Assembly: GCF_003347015.1 (NCBI RefSeq) | Contig: NZ_PNFB01000011.1 | Coordinates: 1-64,000, forward strand | Origin: Brachybacterium sp. YJGR34 | Lineage (GTDB): Bacteria > Actinomycetota > Actinomycetes > Actinomycetales > Dermabacteraceae | DNA length: 64,000 nucleotides | Reading direction: 5' to 3' | In this document: positions 37,014 through 46,248 of the stretch, one piece after another | Numbering within the stretch: position 1 is the first letter of the stretch | Layout: the number at the start of each line of letters is the position of its first letter | Program-made: the position numbers and the translations under genes | Notes under the pieces: model-generated | Told to the model about the DNA's origin: nothing | Database searches by the model: none | Seen by the model: only the letters and a program-made list of their open reading frames with translations

Positions 37014-37028
37014 AGGTGAGGCACGCCT
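37014..37028. promoter_or_regulatory. Possible DtxR/IdeR iron box
   Basis: AGGTGAGGCACGCCT matches 11 of 15 positions of the iron-box core AGGTTAGGCTAACCT. It contains the perfect arms TGAGGC/GCCTCA and lies upstream of the ferredoxin gene. Confidence 0.3.
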
Positions 37029-37118
37029 CATCCAGGGCCGCCACCGGACCCGGGGCGGGCCGAGGCCGGGCCCGGGGGCGGGGTGGGTCGGAGGGGCAGA
37101 GGAGCCAGTATTCGGCCA

Positions 37119-37141
37119 GATAGGTCTCTACAGCGCCTATC
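37119..37141. other. Inverted repeat GATAGG-N11-CCTATC
   Basis: 6-bp arms spaced by 11 bp between the ferredoxin and the small exported protein gene. Apart from this and the iron-box-like sequence, the 276 bp between 36931 and 37206 shows nothing recognisable. Confidence 0.25.
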
Positions 37142-37206
37142 GGGCTGAACAGTGGCGCCTTCCTGCCCGACCCGCTCCTGTCCATCCCGCGCACCCATCA
37201 CCGGGC

Positions 37207-37416
37207 TCAGGTCTCGTCGGCGCGCGGCGTGGTGCTGACGCTGCCGGTGCCCGCCTCGAGCGGGGCCTCCCAGGCCTGCTCGCCCTGCCCCGGGGCGGCC
37301 TCCGCGGAGGGGGTGAGCGCGAGCGCGGCCGGACCGAAGCTCAGCACCAGCATCGCCGCGGCGCCCAGTGCCGCGACGCCGGTCGTGGTGCGTCGTCGGG
37401 GATGGTCCTCGTCCAT
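37207..37416 (-). CDS. Small exported or membrane-anchored protein, 69 residues
   Basis: MDEDHPRRRTTTG start, then one hydrophobic segment (VAALGAAAMLVLSFGPAALAL, residues 13-33) with a possible AEAA-type cleavage site. The remaining ~30 residues are polar (GQGEQAWEAPLEAGTGSVSTT). ATG behind AAGGAGG at ideal spacing. No family recognised. Confidence 0.6.
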   Translation of the reverse strand: MDEDHPRRRTTTGVAALGAAAMLVLSFGPAALALTPSAEAAPGQGEQAWEAPLEAGTGSVSTTPRADET

Positions 37417-37599
37417 GGGGTGTCCTCCTTCGAGGTGATCGTCCGTGGAGCGATGTCCCCATCCCAGGGCCTTCACCTGTGCCGGGGCTGTGCGCGCGGG
37501 CCCGGATGCCTGGGAGCTCGGCCCGCGGGACGCACCGGGCGCCCCGGCCGGGTGGGGTCGGCCGCAGGTGTTCTCCGTGTCTCCTCCGCTCGATGGGGA

Positions 37600-37628
37600 G
37601 TGACCGCCCCCGGCTCGGCGCGTACACT
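37600..37628 (+). promoter_or_regulatory. ileS promoter
   Basis: -35 GTGACC (37600-37605), 17-bp spacer, -10 TACACT (37623-37628). Transcription should start near 37635, just before T-box Stem I. Confidence 0.6.
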
Positions 37629-37634
37629 GGCCGC

Positions 37635-37853
37635 CATCGGCACCGACCCGGCCATCACCGGAGAGCCGCGGGAAGAACGGCCGGCGTCCCCCGAGGGGGC
37701 GCACGCCCAGTAGAACCCGCCGGGACCAGCCCGTCACAGCTGAGGAACAAGGGGGCACCTGGCCCGCGGCCCGTCCGCGTGCGAGGCGCCAACCGGGGTG
37801 GTACCGCGCCGCAGGGCGTCCTCGGGACAGCACCGTCCACGCCGCCCCGGAGG
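37635..37853 (+). promoter_or_regulatory. Ultrashort translational ileS T-box riboswitch
   Basis: Stem I is short: outer CGGC/GCCG (37638-37641, 37665-37668) and inner CCGG/CCGG (37648-37651, 37658-37661) enclose the specifier ATC (37654-37656), an isoleucine codon. The T-box proper, GGGGTGGTACCGCG, is at 37795-37808. Its TGGT bulge complements the ACCA end expected for tRNA-Ile (discriminator A). The Shine-Dalgarno GGAGG (37849-37853) follows with no intrinsic terminator, so control is probably at ribosome access: uncharged tRNA-Ile exposes the site. Confidence 0.88.
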
Positions 37854-37858
37854 TCCCC

Positions 37859-40800
37859 ATGGTGTATCCGCGCAACGGATCCCCCCTCGTCCCCTCGCCG
37901 ACCCTGCCCGAGCTCGAGAACCGCATCCAGGAGTTCTGGCGCACCGACGACACCTTCCGGGCCTCGATCGCGCAGCGCGAGGGAGCCGAGGAGTTCGTCT
38001 TCTACGACGGCCCGCCCTTCGCCAACGGCCTGCCGCACTACGGCCACCTGCTCACCGGCTTCGTCAAGGACGTGGTGCCCCGCTTCCGCACCATGTGCGG
38101 GAACAGGGTGGATCGCCGCTTCGGCTGGGACACCCACGGACTGCCCGCCGAGCTCGAGGCCATGCGGGAGCTGGGCATGACCGAGAAGGCGGAGATCGAG
38201 GCGATGGGCGTGGAGCAGTTCAACGCCGCCGCCCGCGCCTCGGTGCTGAAGTACACCAAGGAGTGGGAGGAGTACGTCACCCGCCAGGCGCGCTGGGTCG
38301 ACTTCGAGAACGACTACAAGACCCTCGACCCCACCTTCATGGAGTCGGTGCTGTGGGCCTTCAAGACCCTCTACGACAAGGGCCGCGCCTACGAGGGCTA
38401 CTCCGTCATGCCCTACTGCTGGAAGGACGAGACCGTCCTGTCCAGCCACGAGCTGCGCATGGACGACGACGTCTACCAGGACCGCCAGGACCCCTCCGTG
38501 GTGATCACCTTCCCCCTGCGCGGGGAGCGGGCCGCGCAGCTGGGGCTGGACGGGGTCAAGGCCCTGGCCTGGACGACCACGCCGTGGACGCTGCCCACGA
38601 ACTTCTCCCTCGCCGTCGGCCCCGAGATCACCTACGTCACCGTCCCGGCCGGCCCCCTCGGCGCGGCGGACGGCACCGCGGAGGGCGAGGGCGCCTTCCT
38701 GCTGGCCGAGGACCTGCTGGGCTCCTTCGTGAGCGAGCTCGGCTACGAGGATCTCGAGTCCGCGCAGGCCGCGCTCGCCGAGCGCCGCTTCGCCGGGGCC
38801 GAGCTCGAGCACATCTCCTACGAGGTGCTGTGGGACGTGTACTCCGCCGACCGCGAGCGGTGGGGCACGCACAACGCCTGGATCATCACCGTCGCGGACT
38901 ACGTCTCCACCGCCGACGGCACCGGCATCGTCCACCAGGCCACGGCCTACGGCGAGGAGGACCAGAAGGTCAACGCCGCCTACGGGATCCCCGTGATCGT
39001 CTCGGTCGACGACGGCGCCGTCTTCCTGGACCACTTCCGCGGCACCGCCCTCGAGGAGATCGCGGGCCTGCAGGTGTTCGACGCGAACCGGCCCATCATC
39101 CGCAACCTCCAGCGGATGAGCCGGCTGTTCAAGGAGACCAGCTATGTGCACTCCTACCCGCACTGCTGGCGCTGCCGGAACCCGCTGATCTACAAGGCGG
39201 TGGGCTCCTGGTTCGTGAAGGTCGCCGATCAGCGCGAGCGCATGCTCGAGCTCAACGAGCAGATCGAGTGGGTGCCCGGCAACGTCAAGCACGGCCAGTT
39301 CGGCACCTGGCTCGAGGGCGCCCGGGACTGGGCGATCTCCCGCAACCGCTACTTCGGCACGCCCATCCCGGTGTGGACCTCGGACGACCCGAACCATCCG
39401 CGGATCGACGTCTACGGCTCGCTCGCGGAGATGGAGCGGGACTTCGGCCGCGTGCCCACCGACGAGCTGGGCGAGGTCAACCTCCACCGCCCCTACATCG
39501 ACCACCTCACCCGCCCGAACCCGGACGACCCGACGGGGCGGTCCACCATGCGCCGCGTCACCGACGTGTTCGACGTCTGGTTCGACTCCGGCTCGATGCC
39601 CTTCGCACAGGTGCACTACCCCTTCGAGAACACCGACTGGTTCGAGTCCCACAACCCGGCGGACTTCATCGTCGAGTACGTCGGGCAGACCCGCGGCTGG
39701 TTCTACGTCATGCACGTGCTCTCCACGGCGCTGTTCGACCGTCCCGCGTTCTCGAGCGTGATCTGCCACGGCATCGTGCTCGGCGAGGACGGGCAGAAGA
39801 TGTCCAAGTCGCTGCGGAACTACCCCGACGTGCGCGAGATGTTCGACGCCTACGGGGCCGACGCGATGCGCTGGTTCCTCATGTCCTCGCCGATCCTGCG
39901 CGGCGGCAACTTGATCGTCGACGAGCCGCGGATCCGCGACGCCGTGCGGCAGACGGTGCTGCCGCTGTGGAGCGTGTGGTACTTCCTGGCGCTGTACGCG
40001 AACGCCGCGGGGGAGAAGGACGCGGACGGACGGCCGACGGGCTACACCGGGACACCCCGCCACACCTCCACCGACGTGATGGACCGCTACCTGCTGGCCC
40101 GCACCGGCGACCTGGTGCGCACCGTCAGGGAGCGGATGACGGCGCTGTCGATCGCCGATGCCGCCGAAGCGATCCAGGACTACCTGGACATGCTCACCAA
40201 CTGGTACGTGCGCCGCTCCCGCGACCGCTTCTGGGAGGGCGACGAACAGGCCATCGACGTGCTCTCCACCTGCCTGGAGACGCTGTGCCGGGTGGCGGCG
40301 CCGCTGCTGCCCATGGTCACCGAGGAGATCTGGCAGCAGCTGACGGGCGGCCGCTCCGTGCACCTGACCGACTGGCCGGACGACTCCCTCTTCCCGCGGG
40401 ACGAGGAGCTGGTGGCGCGGATGGACGACGTCCGCCGCGTCGCGGGCGTCGGCAACTCGCTGCGCAAGAAGGAGCAGCTGCGGGCCCGCCTGCCCCTCGC
40501 CGAGCTCACCGTGGTCCACCACGATCCCTCCTCCCTCGAGGACTTCTCCGCGATCATCGCCGACGAGCTCAACGTCAAGGCCGTGCGGCTGCTGGACGTG
40601 GCGAGCGAGGAGGCGCAGGGCATGGGCGTCGAGCAGCGACTGAGCGTCAACGCGCGCGCCGCCGGACCGCGCCTGGGCAAGCAGGTGCAGACCGTGATCA
40701 AGGGCTCCAAGTCCGGCGACTGGTCGGTGGACGAGGCCGGGACCGTCACCGCGGGCGGCATCGCCCTGGAGGAGGGGGAGTACTCCCTGGACCTGGTCGC

Positions 40801-41155
40801 CGGGCAGAGCGCCGCGCTCGAGGGCCGGGCCGTGGGAGTGCTCGCCGGTGGCGACTTCCTCGCCCTGGACACCCGCCTCACCCTGGAGCTCGAGTCCGAG
40901 GGCACCGCCCGGGACGTGGTGCGCGCGATCCAGTCCGCGCGCCGCGGGGCCGGCTTCGAGGTCTCCGACCGCATCCGCCTGACCGTCGACGGTGACGAAC
41001 CGGTGGTGGCGGCGGTCGCCGCGCACCGGGACCTGGTCGCCGGCGAGGTGCTCGCCCTCGAGGTGGGCGTCCCGGCCGCCCCGGCCGCCGGCGCCCACGC
41101 GGCGACGGAGAAGGTCTCCGGCGGCGCCGTGACGGTGTCCGTCACCCGGGCCTGA
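37859..41155 (+). CDS. ileS: Isoleucyl-tRNA synthetase
   Basis: Class I synthetase charging tRNA-Ile; 1098 residues. HIGH-type motif [16 protein letters not shown] near residue 48, KMSKS loop [13 protein letters not shown], the [11 protein letters not shown] editing-domain motif and a C-terminal anticodon-binding region. Its length with a C-terminal extension suits the long, eukaryote-like IleRS type of many actinobacteria, the type noted for reduced mupirocin sensitivity; that phenotype is inference. ATG 6 nt after GGAGG. Controlled by the T-box upstream. Confidence 0.96.
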   Translation: MVYPRNGSPLVPSPTLPELENRIQEFWRTDDTFRASIAQREGAEEFVFYDGPPFANGLPHYGHLLTGFVKDVVPRFRTMCGNRVDRRFGWDTHGLPAELEAMRELGMTEKAEIEAMGVEQFNAAARASVLKYTKEWEEYVTRQARWVDFENDYKTLDPTFMESVLWAFKTLYDKGRAYEGYSVMPYCWKDETVLSSHELRMDDDVYQDRQDPSVVITFPLRGERAAQLGLDGVKALAWTTTPWTLPTNFSLAVGPEITYVTVPAGPLGAADGTAEGEGAFLLAEDLLGSFVSELGYEDLESAQAALAERRFAGAELEHISYEVLWDVYSADRERWGTHNAWIITVADYVSTADGTGIVHQATAYGEEDQKVNAAYGIPVIVSVDDGAVFLDHFRGTALEEIAGLQVFDANRPIIRNLQRMSRLFKETSYVHSYPHCWRCRNPLIYKAVGSWFVKVADQRERMLELNEQIEWVPGNVKHGQFGTWLEGARDWAISRNRYFGTPIPVWTSDDPNHPRIDVYGSLAEMERDFGRVPTDELGEVNLHRPYIDHLTRPNPDDPTGRSTMRRVTDVFDVWFDSGSMPFAQVHYPFENTDWFESHNPADFIVEYVGQTRGWFYVMHVLSTALFDRPAFSSVICHGIVLGEDGQKMSKSLRNYPDVREMFDAYGADAMRWFLMSSPILRGGNLIVDEPRIRDAVRQTVLPLWSVWYFLALYANAAGEKDADGRPTGYTGTPRHTSTDVMDRYLLARTGDLVRTVRERMTALSIADAAEAIQDYLDMLTNWYVRRSRDRFWEGDEQAIDVLSTCLETLCRVAAPLLPMVTEEIWQQLTGGRSVHLTDWPDDSLFPRDEELVARMDDVRRVAGVGNSLRKKEQLRARLPLAELTVVHHDPSSLEDFSAIIADELNVKAVRLLDVASEEAQGMGVEQRLSVNARAAGPRLGKQVQTVIKGSKSGDWSVDEAGTVTAGGIALEEGEYSLDLVAGQSAALEGRAVGVLAGGDFLALDTRLTLELESEGTARDVVRAIQSARRGAGFEVSDRIRLTVDGDEPVVAAVAAHRDLVAGEVLALEVGVPAAPAAGAHAATEKVSGGAVTVSVTRA

Positions 41156-41178
41156 GGAGCGGCGGGATCCCGCGCACG

Positions 41179-41209
41179 CGGCCGTCGGCCCCCCGGGGGA
41201 GTCGGCGGC
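41179..41209 (+). terminator. GC-rich hairpin after ileS
   Basis: An imperfect stem around CCCCC/GGGGG flanked by GGCCG and CGGCC segments, 24 bp after the ileS stop codon. Confidence 0.4.
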
Positions 41210-41243
41210 CGCACCTCTGCCGCCCGTCCACCGGCAGGCCGCT

Positions 41244-41263
41244 GCCCCCGGCCGGCCGGGGGC
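41244..41263. terminator. 20-bp perfect palindrome between convergent genes
   Basis: GCCCCCGGCC followed directly by its complement. It lies between ileS and the convergent WXG-lipase gene and could serve both. Confidence 0.5.
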
Positions 41264-41329
41264 ATGGCGTGCTCCGGGGCGGGTGCGGCGGCGGAGGGCG
41301 GACGGGACCGGACACCGGCCGCGGTCCGC

Positions 41330-42904
41330 TCACGGTGCGCCCCGACCCACGGTCACCACGTGGGACCGTGCCACGACGGTGCCGTCCCCGAGGTACACGC
41401 CGGTGAGGTCGTCCTGCAGCGCGGAGAGTGTCGGGTCGCTCGCCGTGGCTCGGCCGACGCTGCCCGAGTAGCCGGCGTCGGCATCGCCGTCCGGACCCAC
41501 CGAGTCGTGATTCGACGCGAGGACCTCCACGAGGTCGATCGAAGGCACCGGATAGCCCGGCAGCGAGACCTCGTGCCGGTTCGGCGCCCCCAGCGTGCCC
41601 CCGTCGACCTGCAGGCCGCCGAGGTCGAGTCCCGGGATCAGGTCTCCGCTGATCCCCTCGGGACCGATCCCGCCCGCATGGTGCACGCTCACCGACTGCG
41701 TCGACCCCTGGGCCGGGACGGACGTCTGCACCGGCGAGCCCACCGCGACGGTGTGCGTGACGTGGTAGGTGCCCGACTGGCCGGAGGAGCTGTTGAAGGT
41801 GGGGTCCGCCGAGAGCCGGTTCGCCACGATGCCGCCCTGGGAATGGCCGACGATCAACACCTGCGCGCCCGGCGGGACCTCTGCGGACGCCATCGCGGCC
41901 CGCACGTCGTCCATCGCGGCGGGGTGCTGCCCGGCGATCAGCCGCAGGTTCGAGCTCCAGTCCCGGGAGTTCCCCTGTCCGCCGTAGGCGCCGGGGACGT
42001 CGGTGAGGTCCGCACCCTCCGTGGGAGGGATCTGGACGATGTATGCGGGCTCCCCGCCATCGGCGCGGTGCACCTCCTGGATGCCGATCCGGCCGTTCTC
42101 GAGCGGGCCGCCGGGGGTGTCCAGGCGCAGTGCGTCGTTCTGCGCGATCAGGTCCTGCAGGGTCTGCGGGCTCGGCGTCGGGATCGACTCCGTGCGCACC
42201 GATTCGACGATGCCTCCGGGACGGTCGTCGAACAGGGCCGTGTCCTCTCCGGTGACCGCCTCGTACGCCCCGACCCCCGCGGATCCGGTGGTCAGCAGCC
42301 CCGCCGCGCCGAGCTCGGCGATGGTCGGGACGCGCTCGCCGGTGGCCCAGTCCTCGAGGACGCCGCCGAGGTGGTCCGCGTCCCGCTGGAGCTGCGCGAT
42401 CCCGTGGGTGTTCGCCCCGAGCAGCCCCAGGCCGCCCTCGAGCAGATCGATCCCCGTGTCGACGCCCCACCCGATGCCGTCGGAGACCCACCCCGCCAGG
42501 TCCGAGAGCGCTCCTTCCGCCGGGTCCTCGAACTCGGCAGGGATCCCGGGACGGTCCGCGCGGAGAGGCCCCCGAGAGGACGGCGAGGCCTCCACGGGCG
42601 GGATCGTGCCGCCGCTCGTGCCCGTGGGGGAGCCGTCAGCCGCCGAGGCGACGTCCTGCTGATCCGCCTGACCGAGTCCGTCCTCGCCCCGGGCCCGCAG
42701 CTCCGCGACCATCGAGACCAACTGCCGGGAGGCCAGCGCGGACCAGCGGCCGCGGAACGCCTCCGCATCGGCGCCCGTCCACCGGACGCCGTGGACCGCG
42801 GCCCCCAGGCGCGCGGCGAGCTCCTCGACCTCGCCGGAGGCCGTGCACAGGCGCTCGGCGTGGTCGCGCACCTGCGCGGTGTCCATCCCCCAGAACTCGG
42901 TCAC
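41330..42904 (-). CDS. WXG100-lipase fusion protein (WXG-C)
   Basis: 524 residues. Residues 1-95 are the WXG100-like domain shared with WXG-A and WXG-B (Trp42-Thr-Gly44, ADAEAFRGRW, closing QQDVASAADGS). A linker and helical region follow. From about residue 260 there is an alpha/beta-hydrolase with nucleophile Ser355 in VGHSQGG and a late acidic/His region (ASNHDSV). The hydrolase resembles lipases/esterases, as in mycobacterial PE-PPE hydrolases. GTG 42904 was chosen because it overlaps the stop of the upstream gene (GTGA) and gives the conserved FWGMDT start. Probable exported lipase or effector; substrate unknown. Confidence 0.8.
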   Translation of the reverse strand: MTEFWGMDTAQVRDHAERLCTASGEVEELAARLGAAVHGVRWTGADAEAFRGRWSALASRQLVSMVAELRARGEDGLGQADQQDVASAADGSPTGTSGGTIPPVEASPSSRGPLRADRPGIPAEFEDPAEGALSDLAGWVSDGIGWGVDTGIDLLEGGLGLLGANTHGIAQLQRDADHLGGVLEDWATGERVPTIAELGAAGLLTTGSAGVGAYEAVTGEDTALFDDRPGGIVESVRTESIPTPSPQTLQDLIAQNDALRLDTPGGPLENGRIGIQEVHRADGGEPAYIVQIPPTEGADLTDVPGAYGGQGNSRDWSSNLRLIAGQHPAAMDDVRAAMASAEVPPGAQVLIVGHSQGGIVANRLSADPTFNSSSGQSGTYHVTHTVAVGSPVQTSVPAQGSTQSVSVHHAGGIGPEGISGDLIPGLDLGGLQVDGGTLGAPNRHEVSLPGYPVPSIDLVEVLASNHDSVGPDGDADAGYSGSVGRATASDPTLSALQDDLTGVYLGDGTVVARSHVVTVGRGAP

Positions 42905-43671
42905 TGCGCACTGCCCGAGGCGGCGCACGCGGCCGCGAATCGCAGGCCCTGCTCGAGGACCGGCAGCACCGTGCCCAGGACGTCCCCGCCGTTCACCGCA
43001 TGGACCCCCGGACCGGGCCTCGTGGGCCGGTCCGTCCGGTACAGGCCCCTCTGCCCGCTCACCCAGAGGCAGGACCAGGTCACCGGCTCCTCCGTCACCC
43101 TCCGCCGCGGATCGTGGAGGGTCAGGGCGAGGGAGAGGCGAGGCCCTCCGGCCGTCAGGGCGTCCCGCAGGGACTCATCGAGGTCGGGGACCTCGGCGAC
43201 GGCCTGCTCGGGGGAGAGCCCGCGCCCGAGGGCGGCGGAGACGGTGCGGTGCTGCGACGGCGTGAACCGCCGGGCATCGGTGTCGCGCCGGATGCTCAGC
43301 CGCGGCGGCGCGAGATCCATCCCGGCCTCCTCGAGCAGCTCGGTGATCCTCGCCGGGACGTCCTGCACGTCGATCGAGGACCACTGCGAGAGTTCCTCGC
43401 CGTCGGACCGCTCGAGGGTCGCGGACCCAGGGGTCAGACCGCATCGGAGACGCCGTGTGCGCGGACCGTCGGTCACCGCCGCGACCAGCAGGGCCGGGGC
43501 GGTCAGCTGACGGAGGACGAGGTCGAGGACGGCAGGGTCGGGAGGCGACGTGACGGGCGGTCCCGGGTCCGCGGCCAGAGAGCGATAGACGGGGTTCCAC
43601 GTCCGGGTGCCCGCGGCGGCCTCGGCCGCCCATCGTGCCGCTTCGTCCAGGGCGGCGATCACCTGGGGCAT
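42901..43671 (-). CDS. Possible EspG-like chaperone of the WXG-lipase
   Basis: 256 residues, no signal peptide or membrane helix. The segment LVLRQLTAPALLVAAVTDGPRTRRLRCGLTPGSATLERSDGEEL followed by an SSIDVQDVPARITELLEEAG segment recalls the layout of mycobacterial EspG secretion chaperones. I cannot confirm that by alignment. Its position supports the idea: it is the first gene behind a WXG-box promoter and overlaps the WXG-lipase gene by 4 bp, as expected for a dedicated chaperone and cargo. ATG behind GGAGGAGG. Confidence 0.5.
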   Translation of the reverse strand: MPQVIAALDEAARWAAEAAAGTRTWNPVYRSLAADPGPPVTSPPDPAVLDLVLRQLTAPALLVAAVTDGPRTRRLRCGLTPGSATLERSDGEELSQWSSIDVQDVPARITELLEEAGMDLAPPRLSIRRDTDARRFTPSQHRTVSAALGRGLSPEQAVAEVPDLDESLRDALTAGGPRLSLALTLHDPRRRVTEEPVTWSCLWVSGQRGLYRTDRPTRPGPGVHAVNGGDVLGTVLPVLEQGLRFAAACAASGSAQ

Positions 43672-43721
43672 CGTGCACCTCCTCCTCGGGGCCGGTCCCG
43701 AGCGGTGCCGGCACGATCCCG

Positions 43722-43769
43722 ACCCTATGAGCGAGCTCACGCCGTGACGATGGGCAGAAGTCCCCGTGT
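43722..43769 (-). promoter_or_regulatory. WXG-box promoter C
   Basis: On the minus strand, a third copy of the palindromic element (22-mer at 43748-43769, about 15 of 22 positions equal to box A, right half CCCATCG intact) is followed after exactly 20 bp by TAGGGT (43722-43727). It drives the chaperone-like/WXG-lipase pair. Confidence 0.6.
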
Positions 43770-43813
43770 GCACGGCGGCGTCGTGGGGAGGAGCGGTCCC
43801 GCCCCCTGCCTCG

Positions 43814-43819
43814 TACACT
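43814..43819 (+). promoter_or_regulatory. -10 element of folC promoter
   Basis: TACACT, the same hexamer as at ileS and ffh, giving a leader of about 33 nt before GTG 43859. Confidence 0.5.
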
Positions 43820-43858
43820 GAACGGCGCCCCTCCGCCTCTCTCCCCTCAGGAGCCGCT

Positions 43859-45247
43859 GTGCCCTCTCCCTCCCGTCCGGGTCCCTCACGTCGGGTCATG
43901 TCGCCCGAGCTGCGCGAGGTCTACGCGGAGCTGCTCCAGCGCGCCCCCGAGAACCGGATCGAGCCGGACCTCTCGCGCATCACGCGGGTGATGGAGCTGA
44001 TGGGGGACCCGCAGCAGTCCTACCGGTCGATCCGCATCGCCGGCACCAACGGCAAGACCACCACCGCGCGGATCCTCGAACGGATCCTGCGGGAGGCCGG
44101 GCTGCGCACGGGGCGGACCACCAGCCCGCACCTCCACTCGCCGGTGGAGCGCATCGCGATCGACGGCCATCCGATCGACGAGGAGGGCTTCCTGCAGGCC
44201 TATCGCGACGTCGAGCCCTTCGCCGCGATCGTCGACGCCGAGTCCGAGGCCGCCGGCGGGGTGCGCCTGACCTACTTCGAGTACCTCACCGCGATGGCCT
44301 TCCAGGCCTTCGCCTCCGCCCCGGTGGACGTGGCGGTGGTGGAGACCGGGCTGGGCGGCACCTGGGATGCCACGGGCGCCGTCGATCCCGACGTCGCCGT
44401 CGTGACCCCCATCTCCCTGGATCACCAGGACTACCTCGGGGACACGATCGCCCAGATCGCCGGGGAGAAGGCCGGGATCCTCACCGCCCGCGCCACGGCG
44501 ATCATCGCCAACCAGCCGTACCAGGACGCCGGTGACGTGCTGCGTGATCGCATCGCCGAGCTCGGGGCCGAGGCCGCGATCGAGGATCAGCAGATCGGTG
44601 TCCTGGCCCGTACCCCCGGGGTCGGCGGGCAGATGCTGTCCCTGCAGGGCATCGCCGGTCGCTACGACGAGGTGTTCCTCTCCCTGCTGGGCGAGCACCA
44701 GGCCCGCAACGCCCTGCTCGCCGTCGCCGCCGCGGAGGCCCTGCTGGGCGACGGCAGCACGGCGCTGGACGGGGAGCTGCTCCACGCGGCGCTCTCCACC
44801 AGCACCTCGCCGGGCCGTTCCGAGGTGGTGCGGCAGGCGCCGACGGTCCTCCTGGACGCCGCGCACAATCCTGCCGGTGCCCTCACCCTGGTCGAGACGG
44901 TCCGGGAGAACTTCCGCTTCACCCGGACCGTCGGCCTGGTGGGCATCCTCGAGGAGAAGGACGCCGAGGAGATCCTCTCCGTGCTCGAGTCGCTGCTGGA
45001 CCAGGTCGTGATCACCCAGTCCTCCTCGCCGCGCGCGATCCCCGCGGACCGCCTGGCGGATCTCGCCCGCGACGTCTTCGAGGACGAGGACCGGGTGAGC
45101 GAGCAGGCGAGCCTGCCCGATGCGATCCAGATCGCCGTCGACCTCGCCGAGAGCGAGGGCGACCAGTTCGGCGGCGTGGTCGTGGCGGGTTCGGTGACCC
45201 TCGCCGCCGAGGTCCGGGACCTGCTCGGCGTCCCCGACGAGGAGTGA
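43859..45247 (+). CDS. folC: Folylpolyglutamate synthase/dihydrofolate synthase
   Basis: Adds Glu to dihydropteroate and the polyglutamate tail to folates; 462 residues of the Mur-ligase superfamily. P-loop GTNGKTTTARILERIL near residue 64, then TSPHLHSPVERI, VVETGLGGTWDATGAV and the C-terminal ligase domain motif LDAAHNPAGA. GTG 43859 chosen from AGGAG 5 nt upstream. Overlaps the DUF4233 gene by 4 bp (GTGA), the usual actinobacterial arrangement. Confidence 0.95.
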   Translation: MPSPSRPGPSRRVMSPELREVYAELLQRAPENRIEPDLSRITRVMELMGDPQQSYRSIRIAGTNGKTTTARILERILREAGLRTGRTTSPHLHSPVERIAIDGHPIDEEGFLQAYRDVEPFAAIVDAESEAAGGVRLTYFEYLTAMAFQAFASAPVDVAVVETGLGGTWDATGAVDPDVAVVTPISLDHQDYLGDTIAQIAGEKAGILTARATAIIANQPYQDAGDVLRDRIAELGAEAAIEDQQIGVLARTPGVGGQMLSLQGIAGRYDEVFLSLLGEHQARNALLAVAAAEALLGDGSTALDGELLHAALSTSTSPGRSEVVRQAPTVLLDAAHNPAGALTLVETVRENFRFTRTVGLVGILEEKDAEEILSVLESLLDQVVITQSSSPRAIPADRLADLARDVFEDEDRVSEQASLPDAIQIAVDLAESEGDQFGGVVVAGSVTLAAEVRDLLGVPDEE

Positions 45248-45669
45248 CCGTGGCGCTGGACCTCACTCCCTCCGGCCGCGCCCACGGGGCGCAGCGCATG
45301 TTCTCGGCCACCACGCTGGTGCTCGAGGCCCTGGTCGTCTTCTTCGCGGTGCTCGTCGCCCATCAGCTGGTGCCCGAGGAGCGGGTGCTGACCTGGACCT
45401 GGGGGCTGCTCACCGCGGCCGGCCTGCTGCTGTGCGGCGGGCTGCTGAAGCGCGGAGCATGGCCCTACTGGCTGGGTCTGGCGCTGCAGGTGCCGGTGGT
45501 CCTGCTGGGCCTGCAGGTCTCCGCGATGTGGGTGATCGGGATCTTCTTCGCCGGCCTGTACGGCTTCGGTGTCGTCAAGGGGCAGCAGCTGGACCGGGAG
45601 AAGGACGCCGTGGACGCCGCGGTGCGGGCGGCCGAGGGGCGGGACCCCGCCGCGGGCGCCGGCTCCTGA
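45244..45669 (+). CDS. DUF4233 membrane protein
   Basis: 141 residues, four hydrophobic helices, with the family motif GGLLKRGAWPYWLGLALQ. Nearly always follows folC in actinobacteria; function unknown. GTG 45244 overlaps the folC stop; GTG 45250 is an in-frame alternative. Confidence 0.85.
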   Translation: MTVALDLTPSGRAHGAQRMFSATTLVLEALVVFFAVLVAHQLVPEERVLTWTWGLLTAAGLLLCGGLLKRGAWPYWLGLALQVPVVLLGLQVSAMWVIGIFFAGLYGFGVVKGQQLDREKDAVDAAVRAAEGRDPAAGAGS

Positions 45670-45712
45670 GCAGCGGCCGGGCTCCGATGCAGGGCCCGGC
45701 GGATCGCATGGG

Positions 45713-45718
45713 TACCCT
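45713..45718 (+). promoter_or_regulatory. Leaderless -10 element of ndk
   Basis: TACCCT ends 7 nt before the ndk ATG. Confidence 0.45.
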
Positions 45719-45725
45719 GTTGGCC

Positions 45726-46151
45726 ATGACCGCACAGCGCACCCTCGTCCTGCTCAAGCCCGACGCCGTCCAGCGCGGCCTGCGCGGGGAGATCATCCGC
45801 CGCATCGAGGCGAAGGGCTACGACATCGTCGCCCTCGCCCAGCGCACCGCCACCGCCGAGGAGCTCGCCGCCCACTATGCCGAGCACGAGGGCAAGCCCT
45901 TCTACCCCGGGCTCGTCGAGTACATGGGCGCCTCCCCGCTGGTGGCGATCGTCGCCGAGGGCGTGAACGTGATCCCCGGCTTCCGCTCGCTCGCCGGCGC
46001 CACCAACCCCACCGAGGCCGCGCCCGGCACGATCCGCGGCGACCTCGCCTGCGAGGCGGACCTCCCCGTCATCCAGAACCTCGTGCACGGCTCGGACTCC
46101 GAGGAGTCCTCCGCGCGCGAGATCGGGATCTGGTTCCCCGAGCTCGGCTGA
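45726..46151 (+). CDS. ndk: Nucleoside diphosphate kinase
   Basis: Transfers the gamma phosphate from NTPs to NDPs through a phosphohistidine; 141 residues. N-terminal RTLVLLKPDAVQRGL, the ATNPTEAAPGTIRGD loop and active-site His121 in NLVHGSDS are all present. Leaderless promoter. Third member of the conserved folC-DUF4233-ndk group. Confidence 0.97.
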   Translation: MTAQRTLVLLKPDAVQRGLRGEIIRRIEAKGYDIVALAQRTATAEELAAHYAEHEGKPFYPGLVEYMGASPLVAIVAEGVNVIPGFRSLAGATNPTEAAPGTIRGDLACEADLPVIQNLVHGSDSEESSAREIGIWFPELG

Positions 46152-46248
46152 CCTCCCTGCCGCCGTCGGCGGCCCGACGCGCCGCGATGAGGTGCGTCGC
46201 ACTCGTGTCGCACCCCGCGATCCGCGGTCGGTGTGCAGAATGTGGGAT

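Noticed and set aside
37591-37602. Fourth WXG-box copy upstream of ileS
   Set aside because: The left half and TG (12 bases) are identical to box A, but the right half is absent and no TAGNNT lies 20 bp away on either strand. The site overlaps the ileS -35 region.
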